Shown: positions 25,578 to 34,493 of the stretch, piece after piece | Layout of the letters: the number at the start of each line of letters is the position of its first letter | Position numbering within the stretch: the first letter of the stretch is position 1 | Source of the DNA: Chloroflexota bacterium | GTDB taxonomy: Bacteria; Chloroflexota; UBA11872 | Length of the DNA stretch: 64,000 nt | Assembly: GCA_022824495.1 (NCBI GenBank) | Contig: JAJDZU010000020.1 | Coordinates: forward strand, 95,580-159,579 | Direction of reading: 5' to 3' | Translations under genes and position numbers: made by a program | The notes under the pieces: model-generated | Told to the model about the DNA's origin: nothing | The model's database searches: none | What the model saw: only the letters and a program-made list of their open reading frames with translations

Positions 25578-26538
25578 CTTGTCCAAGCCGGTTGGCGCAA
25601 TCGACCTTGGAGGGACCAGCGTGCGCGCGGCCGTCGTTGAAGTGAACGGCGGCATTACGGGCTTTGTAACCGGCGCCACTGAAGCGTCCCGGGGTCCCGA
25701 TGCGGTGATTGATCGCATCGTTGCCGTGCTGCATGACTCGCTGGCGCGTGCGTCCGTCCACGTCTCGGAACTCGTAGCCGTCGGGATCGGCGCCCCCGGG
25801 CCGCTCGACTGGGACACCGGCGTCATTCACGAGGCCCCCAACCTGCCGGGCTGGAAGGAGGTCCCTTTGGCGGCGCGGGTTGCGGACGCCGTAGGCCTAC
25901 CGGCATTCCTCGAGAACGACGCCAACGCCGCGGCGCTGGCCGAAAACCGGTACGGCGTTGCCCAGGGCGCCGACAACATGCTCTACATCACGGTTAGCAC
26001 CGGCGTCGGCGGCGGCTTGATCCTGGACGGCGACCTGTGGCACGGCGCCTATGGCAGCGCCGGCGAGTTCGGCCACATGACCGTCGACTTCGATGGCCCG
26101 CTCTGCGACTGCGGCAACCGCGGCTGCATCGAGTCCATCGCCGCCGGGCCCGACATTGCCGCGTGGGTTGGCCAGCAGATCGCCGCGGGCCGCGCCAGCG
26201 CCCTCAGCGGCCAGTCTGATCTCACCGGCCGCGATGTGGTTGAAGCGGCACGGCACGGCGACGCGCTTTCGATCGGCGCCCTGGAGCGCGCCGGACGCGC
26301 CGTCGGCTTCGGCGTCATCAACGTCGCCCACCTCGTCAACCTGGATGTCGTCGTTGTCGGCGGCGGAATCGCCAACGCCGGCGACTTACTCTTCGATCCG
26401 CTGCGGGCCACCGTCCGCGAGCATCTCCTGGAGAGCACCGCGCCCAACCTGCGGCTCGAACCCTGGTCGCTCGGCGAAGACGTAGGTCTACTTGGGGCGG
26501 CTGCCGCCGCTCGCTCGCGGCTGGTCGGTGGCACGTAG
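25570..26538 (+). CDS. ROK-family sugar kinase (glucokinase-like)
   Basis: From ATG 25570 this is a 322-residue kinase: ATP motif AIDLGGTSVRAAVVE, sugar-binding VGIGAPGPLDWDTG, catalytic NDANAAALAENRYG, and GTGVGGG-like ISTGVGGGLILDG. The zinc-binding ROK motif is present as GEFGHMTVDFDGPLCDCGNRGCIES. The family includes glucokinase and N-acetylhexosamine kinases. The eight-base overlap with the second MFS gene supports uptake followed by phosphorylation of a sugar. Its 3' end overlaps the convergent TolB-like gene by about 51 bases. Confidence 0.9.
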   Translation: MPDLSKPVGAIDLGGTSVRAAVVEVNGGITGFVTGATEASRGPDAVIDRIVAVLHDSLARASVHVSELVAVGIGAPGPLDWDTGVIHEAPNLPGWKEVPLAARVADAVGLPAFLENDANAAALAENRYGVAQGADNMLYITVSTGVGGGLILDGDLWHGAYGSAGEFGHMTVDFDGPLCDCGNRGCIESIAAGPDIAAWVGQQIAAGRASALSGQSDLTGRDVVEAARHGDALSIGALERAGRAVGFGVINVAHLVNLDVVVVGGGIANAGDLLFDPLRATVREHLLESTAPNLRLEPWSLGEDVGLLGAAAAARSRLVGGT

Positions 26539-28065
26539 CGGATTGCCCCAGGCCGGCAGGTAGTCCGATGCCGGGTTGTCGGTTATCCGCTGCAAGTCCG
26601 TGCCATCCACTCTGACCGTGTAAATCTCCCAGTTGGCGTCCCGGTAGCTGGCAAAGGCGATCTTGGCGCCATCTGGCGAAAAGACCGGGTTCCAGTCCGG
26701 AGCGGGGTGCGTGGTCAGGCGGACCTCGTTCGATCCGTCAGCGTCGGCAACGAACACATCAAAGGCATCCCCGATCCACCGTGCGAAGGTTATGCGCGAG
26801 CCGTCCGGCGAGAAAGACGGATCGCGGCCGCTGCTGATCACGGCGCGCGAACCCTGCGGATCGTCCAGATCTACCGTGACAATGTCCGACCCGCTGGTGA
26901 AGATGAGCTGCGAGCCATCGGGCGACCACGCGGGATAGCAGAGAAACCCGGCTTGATCGCCGATGATCTGTTGCTCGGAACCGTCTGCCAGCATCGTGTA
27001 AATCTCGCTTTCGCCGCTGCGGGTGCTGGCAAAGACCAGCCGCTGCCCGTCAGGCGACCACCACGCTTCCCAGTCCGTGGCGGGTGTATTGGTGAGTTGC
27101 CGAGGATTGCCGCCGTCGCCGTCGGCCACGAAGACCTGGTACCCCCCGCCCGCAAATGCCGAGTAGGCAATCCGCCGCCCGTCCAGCGACCAGTTCGGAC
27201 GGCTCGTCAGGCCGCCCGTCTGCGTAAGTTGCGTCAACTCGGTCCCGGTCGGCGTCATGGCCCACAGGTTCCAGGCCCCGTCGCGGTTGCTCAGGAATGC
27301 CAGTTGCCCAGTCGTCCCGGCCAGCGCCGGATCCGAAACGCCAGCGGTTGCCGCCGTCGGGACAAGACCACCGTCGCGGAAGTGAATGCCGCTGAACGAG
27401 ACCCCCACGATGGCCGGCCCAGTGGCCAGTTCCGCGTCGGTTTGCAGTTGCCAGAAGACCGCGCGCTGCGCCCGCAGCACCACCACGTGTCCGCGATCCT
27501 CAGTGGCAATGGGCAATCCATAAGTCTCGAGCCAGTGTTCGTCGCGGAACCAAAGGCGCTCGATGTCGGGATGCCGTGCCAGCAGGTCAAGCCGCTCGGC
27601 CAGAATTTCAGCAAATGGCCGCTGGTCGTTTGTCGTGGAGGTTGGCGGCCGGGGCACGCCGCGTTCCGAGGCCAGCCAGTCGTCCAGTCCAGCCTGGCTC
27701 AACTCGTCATAGACGTTCACAAACGTCACCCCGGCGCCTGCGCTCCCCTGCAACACGACCTTCTGGAATGCCTGGTAGGTCAGGTCACCCTGCGTCCAGC
27801 GATTGGCGATCGGATAGCCAAGTCGCGCGACGCCGCCGGCCTCCTGAAAGAACGTCCAAAACGGCACGTCGTCGGCGTCCGTTACTTCGAACCCCAACCC
27901 CTCAGCCGGCCCGGCCTGCGAAAAGAACCACCCGTCGGCAATGGCGGAATCCGGCGGCGACTCGGCACGAGCAAGCCCGGCCGGGGCGAGAAACGCCGCG
28001 CCCAGGATCGTCAGTACCAGGACTGCGATCCGAATCATCTGCTGGCGCTTTGCTCGAGTCGGCAT
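26488..28065 (-). CDS. Secreted TolB-like beta-propeller protein with Chloroflexota-type GYP module
   Basis: The 525-residue product has a signal sequence (IRIAVLVLTILGAAFLAPAGLARA) and an N-terminal module with FFQEAGGVARLGYPI and FQKVVLQ, like the repeats of the SpoIID protein at 29.7 kb. It then has five or so PD40/TolB propeller repeats such as WSLDGRRIAYSAFAGGGYQV and FSPDGSRITFARWIGDAFDV. TolB-type propellers bind proteins or glycans outside the cytoplasm. ATG 28065 was chosen from the signal peptide; ATG 28038 is also possible. Its 3' end overlaps the convergent ROK gene. Confidence 0.8.
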   Translation of the reverse strand: MPTRAKRQQMIRIAVLVLTILGAAFLAPAGLARAESPPDSAIADGWFFSQAGPAEGLGFEVTDADDVPFWTFFQEAGGVARLGYPIANRWTQGDLTYQAFQKVVLQGSAGAGVTFVNVYDELSQAGLDDWLASERGVPRPPTSTTNDQRPFAEILAERLDLLARHPDIERLWFRDEHWLETYGLPIATEDRGHVVVLRAQRAVFWQLQTDAELATGPAIVGVSFSGIHFRDGGLVPTAATAGVSDPALAGTTGQLAFLSNRDGAWNLWAMTPTGTELTQLTQTGGLTSRPNWSLDGRRIAYSAFAGGGYQVFVADGDGGNPRQLTNTPATDWEAWWSPDGQRLVFASTRSGESEIYTMLADGSEQQIIGDQAGFLCYPAWSPDGSQLIFTSGSDIVTVDLDDPQGSRAVISSGRDPSFSPDGSRITFARWIGDAFDVFVADADGSNEVRLTTHPAPDWNPVFSPDGAKIAFASYRDANWEIYTVRVDGTDLQRITDNPASDYLPAWGNPLRATDQPRASGGSRPK

Positions 28066-28204
28066 GGGCGGCAAAGACCGAGGGAGTGGCGGCGGGCACT
28101 GTAGCCCACCCCTGCGACTATGAATGTAAGGCGACTCCGTTTTCATGCAAGAATTGGCCCCGCATCCGCGCGGGCACGTCAGCATCCTCAGGTAGGTAGT
28201 CTCA

Positions 28205-29044
28205 ATGGCCGAATATGTGAATCCAGGCGTCCTTGTCGATACCGATTGGGTCGCCGCCCATGGCGGCGATGACAACGTTCGCCTGGTCGAGGTGGACGTC
28301 GACACGTCCTCGTACGACTCCGGGCACATTCCCGGCGCCGTGGGTTGGAATTGGGAGACGCAGCTCTCCGACGGTATCCGGCGCGATATCGCCTCGCCGG
28401 ATCAGTGGAAGGAACTGCTGGAAAGCTCCGGCATTGCCGCCGATACCCACGTCATCCTCTACGGCGACAACAACAACTGGTTCGCCGCGTTCGCCTATTG
28501 GATTCTCAAAATCTACGGCCATGAGGACGTGCGGCTAATGAATGGCGGGCGCGTCAAGTGGCTCGATGAAGGCAGACCGGTCACCGAGGACATTCCGCAC
28601 GTTGACACGGCTTCCTATTCCGCCCAGGATCCGAGCGCCGATCTCCGCGCCTATCAGCGGGACGTGCAGGACAGCCTGGACGACGCCAACGTCGGCCTGG
28701 TTGACGTGCGCTCCCCGGAGGAATTCACCGGCGAGATCTTGGCGCCGCCCGGCCTGCCCGAAACCGCCCAACGCGGTGGGCACATTCCCGGCGCCGCCAA
28801 CATCCCCTGGGCCTCGGCCGTAGCCGAAGACGGCACGTTCAAGTCCGCCGCAGAACTACAGGAGCTCTACGGCGGCAAGGGCATCGTCCCGGACAAGGAC
28901 ATCGTGACCTACTGCCGCATTGGCGAGCGGTCGTCGCACACGTGGTTCGTGCTCAAGTACCTGCTCGGCTACCCGAACGTGCGCAATTACGACGGCTCCT
29001 GGACTGAGTGGGGCAGCATGATCGGCGTGCCCATCGAGAAGTAA
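28205..29044 (+). CDS. Thiosulfate/3-mercaptopyruvate sulfurtransferase (tandem rhodanese)
   Basis: This 279-residue enzyme has two rhodanese domains. The inactive first half carries SSYDSGHIPGAVGWNWETQL, and the second half carries the substrate motif AANIPWAS and the active loop CRIGERSSHTWFVLKYLLGY with catalytic Cys about residue 237. It would transfer sulfur from thiosulfate or mercaptopyruvate to an acceptor such as cyanide or thiol. The CRIGERS loop favours thiosulfate specificity. It appears monocistronic, with no strong Shine-Dalgarno at ATG 28205. Confidence 0.92.
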   Translation: MAEYVNPGVLVDTDWVAAHGGDDNVRLVEVDVDTSSYDSGHIPGAVGWNWETQLSDGIRRDIASPDQWKELLESSGIAADTHVILYGDNNNWFAAFAYWILKIYGHEDVRLMNGGRVKWLDEGRPVTEDIPHVDTASYSAQDPSADLRAYQRDVQDSLDDANVGLVDVRSPEEFTGEILAPPGLPETAQRGGHIPGAANIPWASAVAEDGTFKSAAELQELYGGKGIVPDKDIVTYCRIGERSSHTWFVLKYLLGYPNVRNYDGSWTEWGSMIGVPIEK

Positions 29045-29107
29045 GGGTGAGCGACTCTCGTGGCAAGGTAGAGTCTGAGACGGCCTCGCGCGCTTGAGCC
29101 GAAGATC

Positions 29108-29469
29108 GTGCCGCTTCTTGCCACCATTATTGTTGGGCTGCTAGCATCCGCTTGCGATTCGTAGGTCTCAGAGCCGGAAGAACCAGCATCCACCGCCAAG
29201 TACGAGGTCTGGACGATGGACCAGACCAACAACACTGTGTATGTGATTATTCCGCAGCTTTAGAAGTTGGAGACCATCGATCTTTCCGCGGCCGGGCTGG
29301 ACGAACCCACTGGATCGACTTCAACAGCGACCATAGGTACGCCTGGATGGCCAGCACGGTCCGTGGCGACACCGCCGTGATATGGGCGGAAGACCGCAAG
29401 GTGATTGCCACGTTCGACACTGGCCCCGGTAGACTGGCCACAAATCGCTTGGGCCGGTCTCACATGTGA
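29108..29469 (+). pseudogene. Remnant of a YVTN/beta-propeller lipoprotein gene
   Basis: From GTG 29108 the reading gives PLLATIIVGLLASACDS, a lipoprotein signal with an SAC lipobox, and then a TAG stop. The same frame continues EVWTMDQTNNTVYVIIPQL and stops again. The next piece, HWIDFNSDHRYAWMASTV then GDTAVIWAEDRKVIATFDTG, lies in another frame. Together they match a secreted YVTN-type beta-propeller repeat. At least two in-frame stops and one frameshift make an intact protein unlikely. Assembly error is an alternative. Confidence 0.6.
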
Positions 29470-29478
29470 GACCGGCCC
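29451..29478. repeat. Perfect 28-bp palindrome
   Basis: The half site GGGCCGGTCTCACA at 29451-29464 is followed directly by its reverse complement, giving a perfect 28-bp palindrome at the 3' end of the broken propeller gene. No T-run follows, so a classic terminator is not supported. It could be a protein-binding site, a repeat end or an RNA hairpin without a loop. Confidence 0.85.
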
Positions 29479-29707
29479 TTGCTAGTTTGGCGGCTTGCCG
29501 CAAGCTCTGCGTACTGAGCTAGATTCCGATGATAGTTGCACACACGTCGCTTGACCGCACGATCAAGGCCAGTAGCAGCCAGTTGGCAATCAAAATCGCA
29601 TTCCCGCTTACCGTTGGCCGCTTGCGGTAAGAGCGGATCCCACCTTCTATGGACCGCTAGCGCAATCGAGCCAGCCCTAGCAACTCGCCTTGCCTCGGCA
29701 CCCAGCA
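29479..29707. other. Intergenic stretch with no supported gene
   Basis: The short open frames here have no recognisable domain, start signal or coding bias. One small inverted repeat, CTTACCG with CGGTAAG and an 11-base loop, lies near 29611-29635. Nothing else is recognised. Confidence 0.5.
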
Positions 29708-31648
29708 TCAATAGAGCTTCGTCAACTCAACCCCCGTGTAGTACATCTTGAGCATCCGGTCATACGTCATGCCCTGTTCGGCCAGGATCTTCGTGCTCTG
29801 CAGGGGCATGCCGACACCGTGTCCGTGAAGCGTCATACCTTCGCTCGCGGGGTCGGCCACCGCAACGGCCCAGGGAAAGCCGGGTCCGCCCCAAACTTCT
29901 TGCCAGGAGCGCGTCATACCATCCGCCCGTGAGTAGTAGGCCGCGCGAATCACTTTGCCGTCGTACGTCAGGAATTGCCCGCGCGTGGCGTTAGCCGCCG
30001 CCTCCAAATTGCCGCCAAGCGTCTCGCGGTAATACCCCAAGTACCACTGGTGAGAGCCGACATAGGGGGGCACATACGCGTGGGAGGCGCCAATGTCGAA
30101 CGGTTCGCTTGCGCCGAGAGACCCGAGCCCAGCCCACTGCGGATCCATGTGTGAGAGCGCATAGGTGCGATACGCCACCGTCGCTGCCTTCAAGCCCTCG
30201 GCTGGGAACGACTCCGGCTCCTCACCGATGCCCTTCACGTAGTACTCCATGGGCAGCTCATTAATGGCCCACAATCGCTCGGAGTAAGCGGAGTAGCGCA
30301 CTTCGACAATGTTGCGATACTGTTGGTAACGCGGCATGTCGGGCACGCTGAGGATGGTGTTGCCTTCCGCAATGAAGCGCACGAAGTTGGCCACCTCCGC
30401 TACTGTTTCGCCGCTCAAGAGTAGCCGATAGCGCCCGGACTCCGGCAGATGCGTGACCGTGACAATTTCATCGGCCTCAAAGGCCCGAGCCGTCTTGCCA
30501 CTTTCGTCTTCTGCGCGAAAGCCGCCGTTGCCGGATATACGCATGGACTGTTCGGTGGTCGAGAATACACCAACCCTAATGGTCATGCCGTCCTCTGAGG
30601 TTATTGACGGCGAGACAGTGTTTGGTGTTGACGCCGGCGTTGGCACTGGGGTCGGAGGCGGAGCCGGGGCATGGATCGTGACGACCTGACGAGTAGCGGC
30701 AGATGGATCACGCGCGGCGGCCCAGCCGCGGCCCTCCTGCCAGAGGTCCCATTGCAGCGTGTAAGTGCCCGGCGCGCCCGGCGCGACTACGCCAAACCGC
30801 ACCTGCGCCACACTCCCCGCAAGTACCAGATTGGGCAAAGGCACACGCTCTCCTACCAGCGCTTCCGCTCCGGAACTGTCAAGCCAACGGTAGCCGACGC
30901 TGACCGCGGCCGGTCCCTGACTCGCCCAACGCCCTATTCCTACGTTCTGGACAGCCACCCGCACGTCCATAGCCTGGTTGATCAATGGCGCAGGGAGCAG
31001 GCCGTCTATCCAGAATCTTCCCCTGGGGCCAACGCGCTCAGCCAGTTCCTCTCCGAGCAGACCAAGAGTAATCTGAAACTCCGCCGGGAACTGCGGATGA
31101 TACTCGAACCGGGAACGCTGGAAGTACTGCACGAGTTGCCCGTCTTCATCGACAACTTCCGAAACAGGATAGCCAAAGATATCCAGGCCGCCGCGGGCAT
31201 TGAAGAAGCGCAGGAACGCACCCCGCACGGTATGGCCGGTCTCCGGAAAGTAACGCACGTCGGCAGTGTTGGTTACTGGCGCAACCTTAGCAAAATTGCG
31301 GTCACTCGTCAGAATATCTCCCAACAGACCCAGTTGCACCTCATAGCGCGTACCGGCGTGTTCCGGGTGGTATTCGAACCGGGCGCGTTGGAAATACTGC
31401 ACGGTGAAGCCGTTTTCCTGAATCTCGGGCGTGATGGGGTAGCCAAATATCTCCAGCCCGCCGCGCTGTTCGAAGAAGCGCTTGAACCCAAAGGAGACCG
31501 ACATGCCCGTCTCAGGAAAGTAGACGGTATGGTCGTCGGCCCGCGCCACTCCACGCAAGGAGGCAGCACACAGCAATACAAGAATCACAAGCCCCACGCA
31601 GCGCGTAAACTGCCGGACCGCACTCCCCTTCGTGCAACTCAGGTACAT
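29708..31648 (-). CDS. Secreted SpoIID/LytB-domain protein with two GYP modules
   Basis: The 646-residue protein begins with a signal sequence (CVGLVILVLLCAASLRG). Two modules follow: FFEQRGGLEIFGYPI with YFQRARFEYHPEH, and FFNARGGLDIFGYPV with YFQRSRFEYHPQF, each ending in LGLLG. A Pro/Thr-rich linker (PAPPPTPVPTPASTPN) leads to the SpoIID domain, whose markers are NELPMEYYVKGIGEEPESFP, AATVAYRTYALSHM and LHGHGVGMPLQST. SpoIID proteins are peptidoglycan lytic enzymes or amidase enhancers. The GYP modules may bind the cell wall or glycans. ATG 31648 was taken as given, with the signal peptide near the start. Confidence 0.88.
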   Translation of the reverse strand: MYLSCTKGSAVRQFTRCVGLVILVLLCAASLRGVARADDHTVYFPETGMSVSFGFKRFFEQRGGLEIFGYPITPEIQENGFTVQYFQRARFEYHPEHAGTRYEVQLGLLGDILTSDRNFAKVAPVTNTADVRYFPETGHTVRGAFLRFFNARGGLDIFGYPVSEVVDEDGQLVQYFQRSRFEYHPQFPAEFQITLGLLGEELAERVGPRGRFWIDGLLPAPLINQAMDVRVAVQNVGIGRWASQGPAAVSVGYRWLDSSGAEALVGERVPLPNLVLAGSVAQVRFGVVAPGAPGTYTLQWDLWQEGRGWAAARDPSAATRQVVTIHAPAPPPTPVPTPASTPNTVSPSITSEDGMTIRVGVFSTTEQSMRISGNGGFRAEDESGKTARAFEADEIVTVTHLPESGRYRLLLSGETVAEVANFVRFIAEGNTILSVPDMPRYQQYRNIVEVRYSAYSERLWAINELPMEYYVKGIGEEPESFPAEGLKAATVAYRTYALSHMDPQWAGLGSLGASEPFDIGASHAYVPPYVGSHQWYLGYYRETLGGNLEAAANATRGQFLTYDGKVIRAAYYSRADGMTRSWQEVWGGPGFPWAVAVADPASEGMTLHGHGVGMPLQSTKILAEQGMTYDRMLKMYYTGVELTKLY

Positions 31649-31669
31649 TCAGTCCTCCGGAGCAATGTT

Positions 31670-32479
31670 CTAGTCAGCCGGTTTTTTCGGCTTGCGCAGC
31701 AGCACGCAGACGCCTCCGGCCTTGTTCATTTCATCGTCATCGAGGAAGCCGCAAATTCGTGAAGGCGTCACGGCGCTCACCCAGCCGGTAAAGAGGCGGG
31801 AAAGCCGCACCTTTGTCGGCAGTTGGAGCGTCCGAAACAGCCGCTCCATGCGCACGCCGAAGTACTCTCTCTTCACTACATTCAGTCCCGTCGGCTCGAT
31901 GACACGCTCTGCCAGGGCAGGACCGTCATAGATGCGCTGGAACCGTTCCTGCGCAGGATCGGGGCCGGGTGGGCGATAGTTCTGACCAAACGGCAACGTG
32001 AGGGCCATGAGGCCCCCGGGGGCAAGCACACGCGCCATTTCCTTGGCGACGATTGTGTCACCGTCTTCGGGAATGTGTTCCAGTACAGAGACCGAGCATA
32101 CGCGGGAGAAGAAGCCGTCTGCGTACGGCATGGCGCGCGCATCGAGCAGCCGCGGTGTGATGCTGCGCGCCGCCGCAGTCAGGTTGGCGCGGGTTGCCAT
32201 GGTGGGCAGGTCCATGACCAGGGGGTCTTGGTCCAGGGCAACCACTTCCGCGCCCAGATGCGCCAGAAGAATAGTCAGCGGCGAACGGCTCGCGCCCACG
32301 TCCAGCAGTGGTCTGCCGTCCAAGGGCTGCAGCGCATTGGCTGTCCAAGGGTACTCCAAATAGCGACTCATGGGCTGGCCGTAGAGGTAGCTCAATGGCC
32401 GGAGCCGGCCGTGGAAACGATAGAAGTCTAGCCGCGTAATGGGCTGCATACCAGTAAGGGCCTCCTGGCAGGAGAACAA
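31670..32479 (-). CDS. Class I SAM-dependent methyltransferase
   Basis: This 269-residue enzyme carries the SAM-binding motif LLDVGASRSPLTILLAHLG, an acidic residue in VVALDQDPLV, and the FSRVCSVSVLEHIPEDGD block of the Methyltransf_11 group. A later PGGLMALTLPFG element is typical too. The N-terminal DFYRFHGRLRPLSYLYGQP section may set the substrate, which is unknown; glycan, lipid or protein are possible. It starts 21 bases upstream of the SpoIID gene, suggesting cotranscription. Confidence 0.82.
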   Translation of the reverse strand: MFSCQEALTGMQPITRLDFYRFHGRLRPLSYLYGQPMSRYLEYPWTANALQPLDGRPLLDVGASRSPLTILLAHLGAEVVALDQDPLVMDLPTMATRANLTAAARSITPRLLDARAMPYADGFFSRVCSVSVLEHIPEDGDTIVAKEMARVLAPGGLMALTLPFGQNYRPPGPDPAQERFQRIYDGPALAERVIEPTGLNVVKREYFGVRMERLFRTLQLPTKVRLSRLFTGWVSAVTPSRICGFLDDDEMNKAGGVCVLLRKPKKPAD

Positions 32480-32544
32480 TCGAGTCAGCCGGCAGAGACC
32501 GGTAGGACAGCGGGGGGAACGCTACCCTTAAAAGGTACCATGAA

Positions 32545-32584
32545 TTGTGCAAGCGCCGGCAGCAAATTGCCGGCGCTCGCACAA
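32545..32584 (-). terminator. Strong hairpin downstream of thrS
   Basis: Two arms, TTGTGC-A-AGCGCCGGCA and TGCCGGCGCT-C-GCACAA, form a 16-bp stem with one mismatch and a 6-base loop. It sits immediately past the thrS stop on the minus strand and before the methyltransferase gene. The classic T-run is absent; only a short TTTT lies further on. It is most likely a transcription end or mRNA stabiliser separating the two genes. Confidence 0.65.
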
Positions 32585-32589
32585 GGGGG

Positions 32590-34377
32590 TCACAGGGCTT
32601 CGGAACGGGATTGCGCGCGGTCCTGCACGCGAGCGGAAAACTCCGCGACCTGTAGCGCACCGCAGTTCTCTCCGGTCCGCAAGCGGACGTTTACCGCGCC
32701 GTCATCGATTTCACGGTCACCCACCACCGCCATGTAGGGTACTTTTTGAAGCTGGGCGTCGCGAATCTTGGCGTTCATCCGTTCAGAGCGGGTGTCTACG
32801 TCCACCAAGACGCCCGCCTCCGACAGTGTGGCGGCAACCTGCTGCGCATACTCGTTATGTCGATCAGCAATGGGGATAATGACTACTTGCACAGGCGCCA
32901 GCCAAACGGGGAACGCACCGCCATAGTGCTCCAGCAGGATTCCGAAGAAGCGCTCAATTGACCCATAGAGCGCACGGTGGATCATGAAGGGCCGACGGGC
33001 GCTGCCGTCTTCCCCAATGTACTCCAGGCCAAACGCTTGCGGCAACCAGAAGTCGAACTGGATTGTCGAAAGCTGCCACGGCCGTCCAAGCACGTCAACA
33101 ATCTTTATGTCTACTTTCGGCCCGTAGAAGGCGGCCTCGCCTGCCATGCGCTTGTAGGAGAGATCGAGCTCATCCAAGGCCTTGACCAGGCCGGCTTCGG
33201 CCAATTCCCAGTCTTGGGCCTCGCCCGCGTACTTCGTCGTCTCTCCCCGCTCCCATGTGCTCAACTCCAGCTCCAGGTCCTTGAAGCCGTAAGTATCCAG
33301 GATGCCGAGACAGAACTGCAAGACGCGTGTCAGTTCACTGTCCATCTGGTCGGGTCGGCAGAAGAGGTGCGCGTCGTCTTGCGTAAAGCCTCGCGCGCGC
33401 AGCAGGCCGTGGAGCACGCCCGACCGCTCGTAGCGGTACACCGTGCCGGCCTCCGTATACCGCAACGGCAGTTCGCGATAGCTGCGCGTGCGGCTCTTGT
33501 ACACCTGAATGTGAAACGGGCAGTTCATTGGCTTCAGGTAGTACTGTTGCTCGTCGATCTCAACCGGCGCGTACATGTTGTCGGAAAACCAGTTCAGATG
33601 CCCGCTCGTCTGCCAGAGACTGGCCTTGCCGATGTGGGGCGTGTAGATGAACTCGTAGCCGCCGGCCCGATGGCTCTCCCGCCAGTAGTCCTCCATGGTG
33701 CTGCGCACGTGGCCGCCTTTAGCATGCCACACAACGAGGCCGGGGCCGATATCTTCGGAGAAGCTGAACAAGTCGAGCTCGCGGCCCAGCCGCCGGTGGT
33801 CCCGGCGTTCCGCTTCCTCGAGGAACTTCAGATAGGCGTTGAGATCGTCTTTCGTCTCCCAGGCCGTGCCGTAGACCCGCTGCAGTTGCTGGCGGTTCTC
33901 GTCGCCGCGCCAGTACGCGCCCGCCGTTCGCAGCAGCTTGAACGCTCCCACGGCGCCGGTATTCGCCACGTGGGGACCTTCGCACAGATCGATGAAGTCG
34001 CCGTTCTGGTAGAGGCTCACCTCAGCAACGCTGGCTTCCCGTTCCAGGTCTTCGATGAGTTCCACCTTGTACGGTTGGTTGCGCTCCAGAAAGAAGCTCT
34101 TTGCCTCGTCCACCGGCATCGTGGAGTGCTGGAACACCTGTTTCTGCTTGATGATCCGCCGCATGCGCCGGTTCAGCGCGTCGAGGTCTTCCGGCGTGAG
34201 CGTGCGGGGCAAATCGAAGTCGTAGTAGAACCCCGTGTCGATAGCCGGCCCGATAGCCAGCTTGGCATCCGGCATGAGGTCGAGCATGGCCGCAGCCAGC
34301 ACGTGCGCAGCCGAATGGCGCATTGCCGCCAAGTGGCGAGCGCGCTGCTGTTCGTCCGTCTTGATCGTTACCGTCAT
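32590..34377 (-). CDS. thrS: Threonyl-tRNA synthetase without TGS domain
   Basis: This 595-residue enzyme charges tRNA-Thr. The editing domain starts almost at once (MRHSAAHVLAAAMLDLMP). The class II core shows motif 2 block YRYERSGVLHGLLRARGFTQDDAHLFC, the zinc-site MNCPFH, and motif 3 in MIHRALYGSIERFFGILLEHY. The anticodon-binding domain is at the end (VVIIPIADRHNEYAQQ). About 50-60 residues of TGS domain usual in longer forms are missing; shorter ThrRS forms are known. Shine-Dalgarno GGGAG lies about eight bases before the ATG. A promoter and putative attenuator leader precede it. Confidence 0.96.
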   Translation of the reverse strand: MTVTIKTDEQQRARHLAAMRHSAAHVLAAAMLDLMPDAKLAIGPAIDTGFYYDFDLPRTLTPEDLDALNRRMRRIIKQKQVFQHSTMPVDEAKSFFLERNQPYKVELIEDLEREASVAEVSLYQNGDFIDLCEGPHVANTGAVGAFKLLRTAGAYWRGDENRQQLQRVYGTAWETKDDLNAYLKFLEEAERRDHRRLGRELDLFSFSEDIGPGLVVWHAKGGHVRSTMEDYWRESHRAGGYEFIYTPHIGKASLWQTSGHLNWFSDNMYAPVEIDEQQYYLKPMNCPFHIQVYKSRTRSYRELPLRYTEAGTVYRYERSGVLHGLLRARGFTQDDAHLFCRPDQMDSELTRVLQFCLGILDTYGFKDLELELSTWERGETTKYAGEAQDWELAEAGLVKALDELDLSYKRMAGEAAFYGPKVDIKIVDVLGRPWQLSTIQFDFWLPQAFGLEYIGEDGSARRPFMIHRALYGSIERFFGILLEHYGGAFPVWLAPVQVVIIPIADRHNEYAQQVAATLSEAGVLVDVDTRSERMNAKIRDAQLQKVPYMAVVGDREIDDGAVNVRLRTGENCGALQVAEFSARVQDRAQSRSEAL

Positions 34378-34430
34378 GGGTATGTCTCCCAGTCAATTGC
34401 GTGTTTGTATCAGAGTAGATTGCGAGCAGA

Positions 34431-34468
34431 AAAGAAAAAACCTCTCGCTTCAGGCAAACACGAGAGGT
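34431..34468 (-). terminator. Attenuator-type terminator upstream of thrS
   Basis: On the minus strand an 8-bp stem, ACCTCTCG with CGAGAGGT, with a 13-base loop is followed by a run of T residues (TTTTTCTTTT). It lies about 55 bases upstream of the thrS start and so can stop transcription before the gene. It is a textbook Rho-independent terminator. Confidence 0.85.
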
Positions 34469-34493
34469 CGTACACTGCCGGATACAGTGGCAA

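Noticed and set aside
29460..29711. Possible transposase fragment on the minus strand
   Set aside because: The text has no catalytic motif or match that I recognise, and no terminal repeats frame it.
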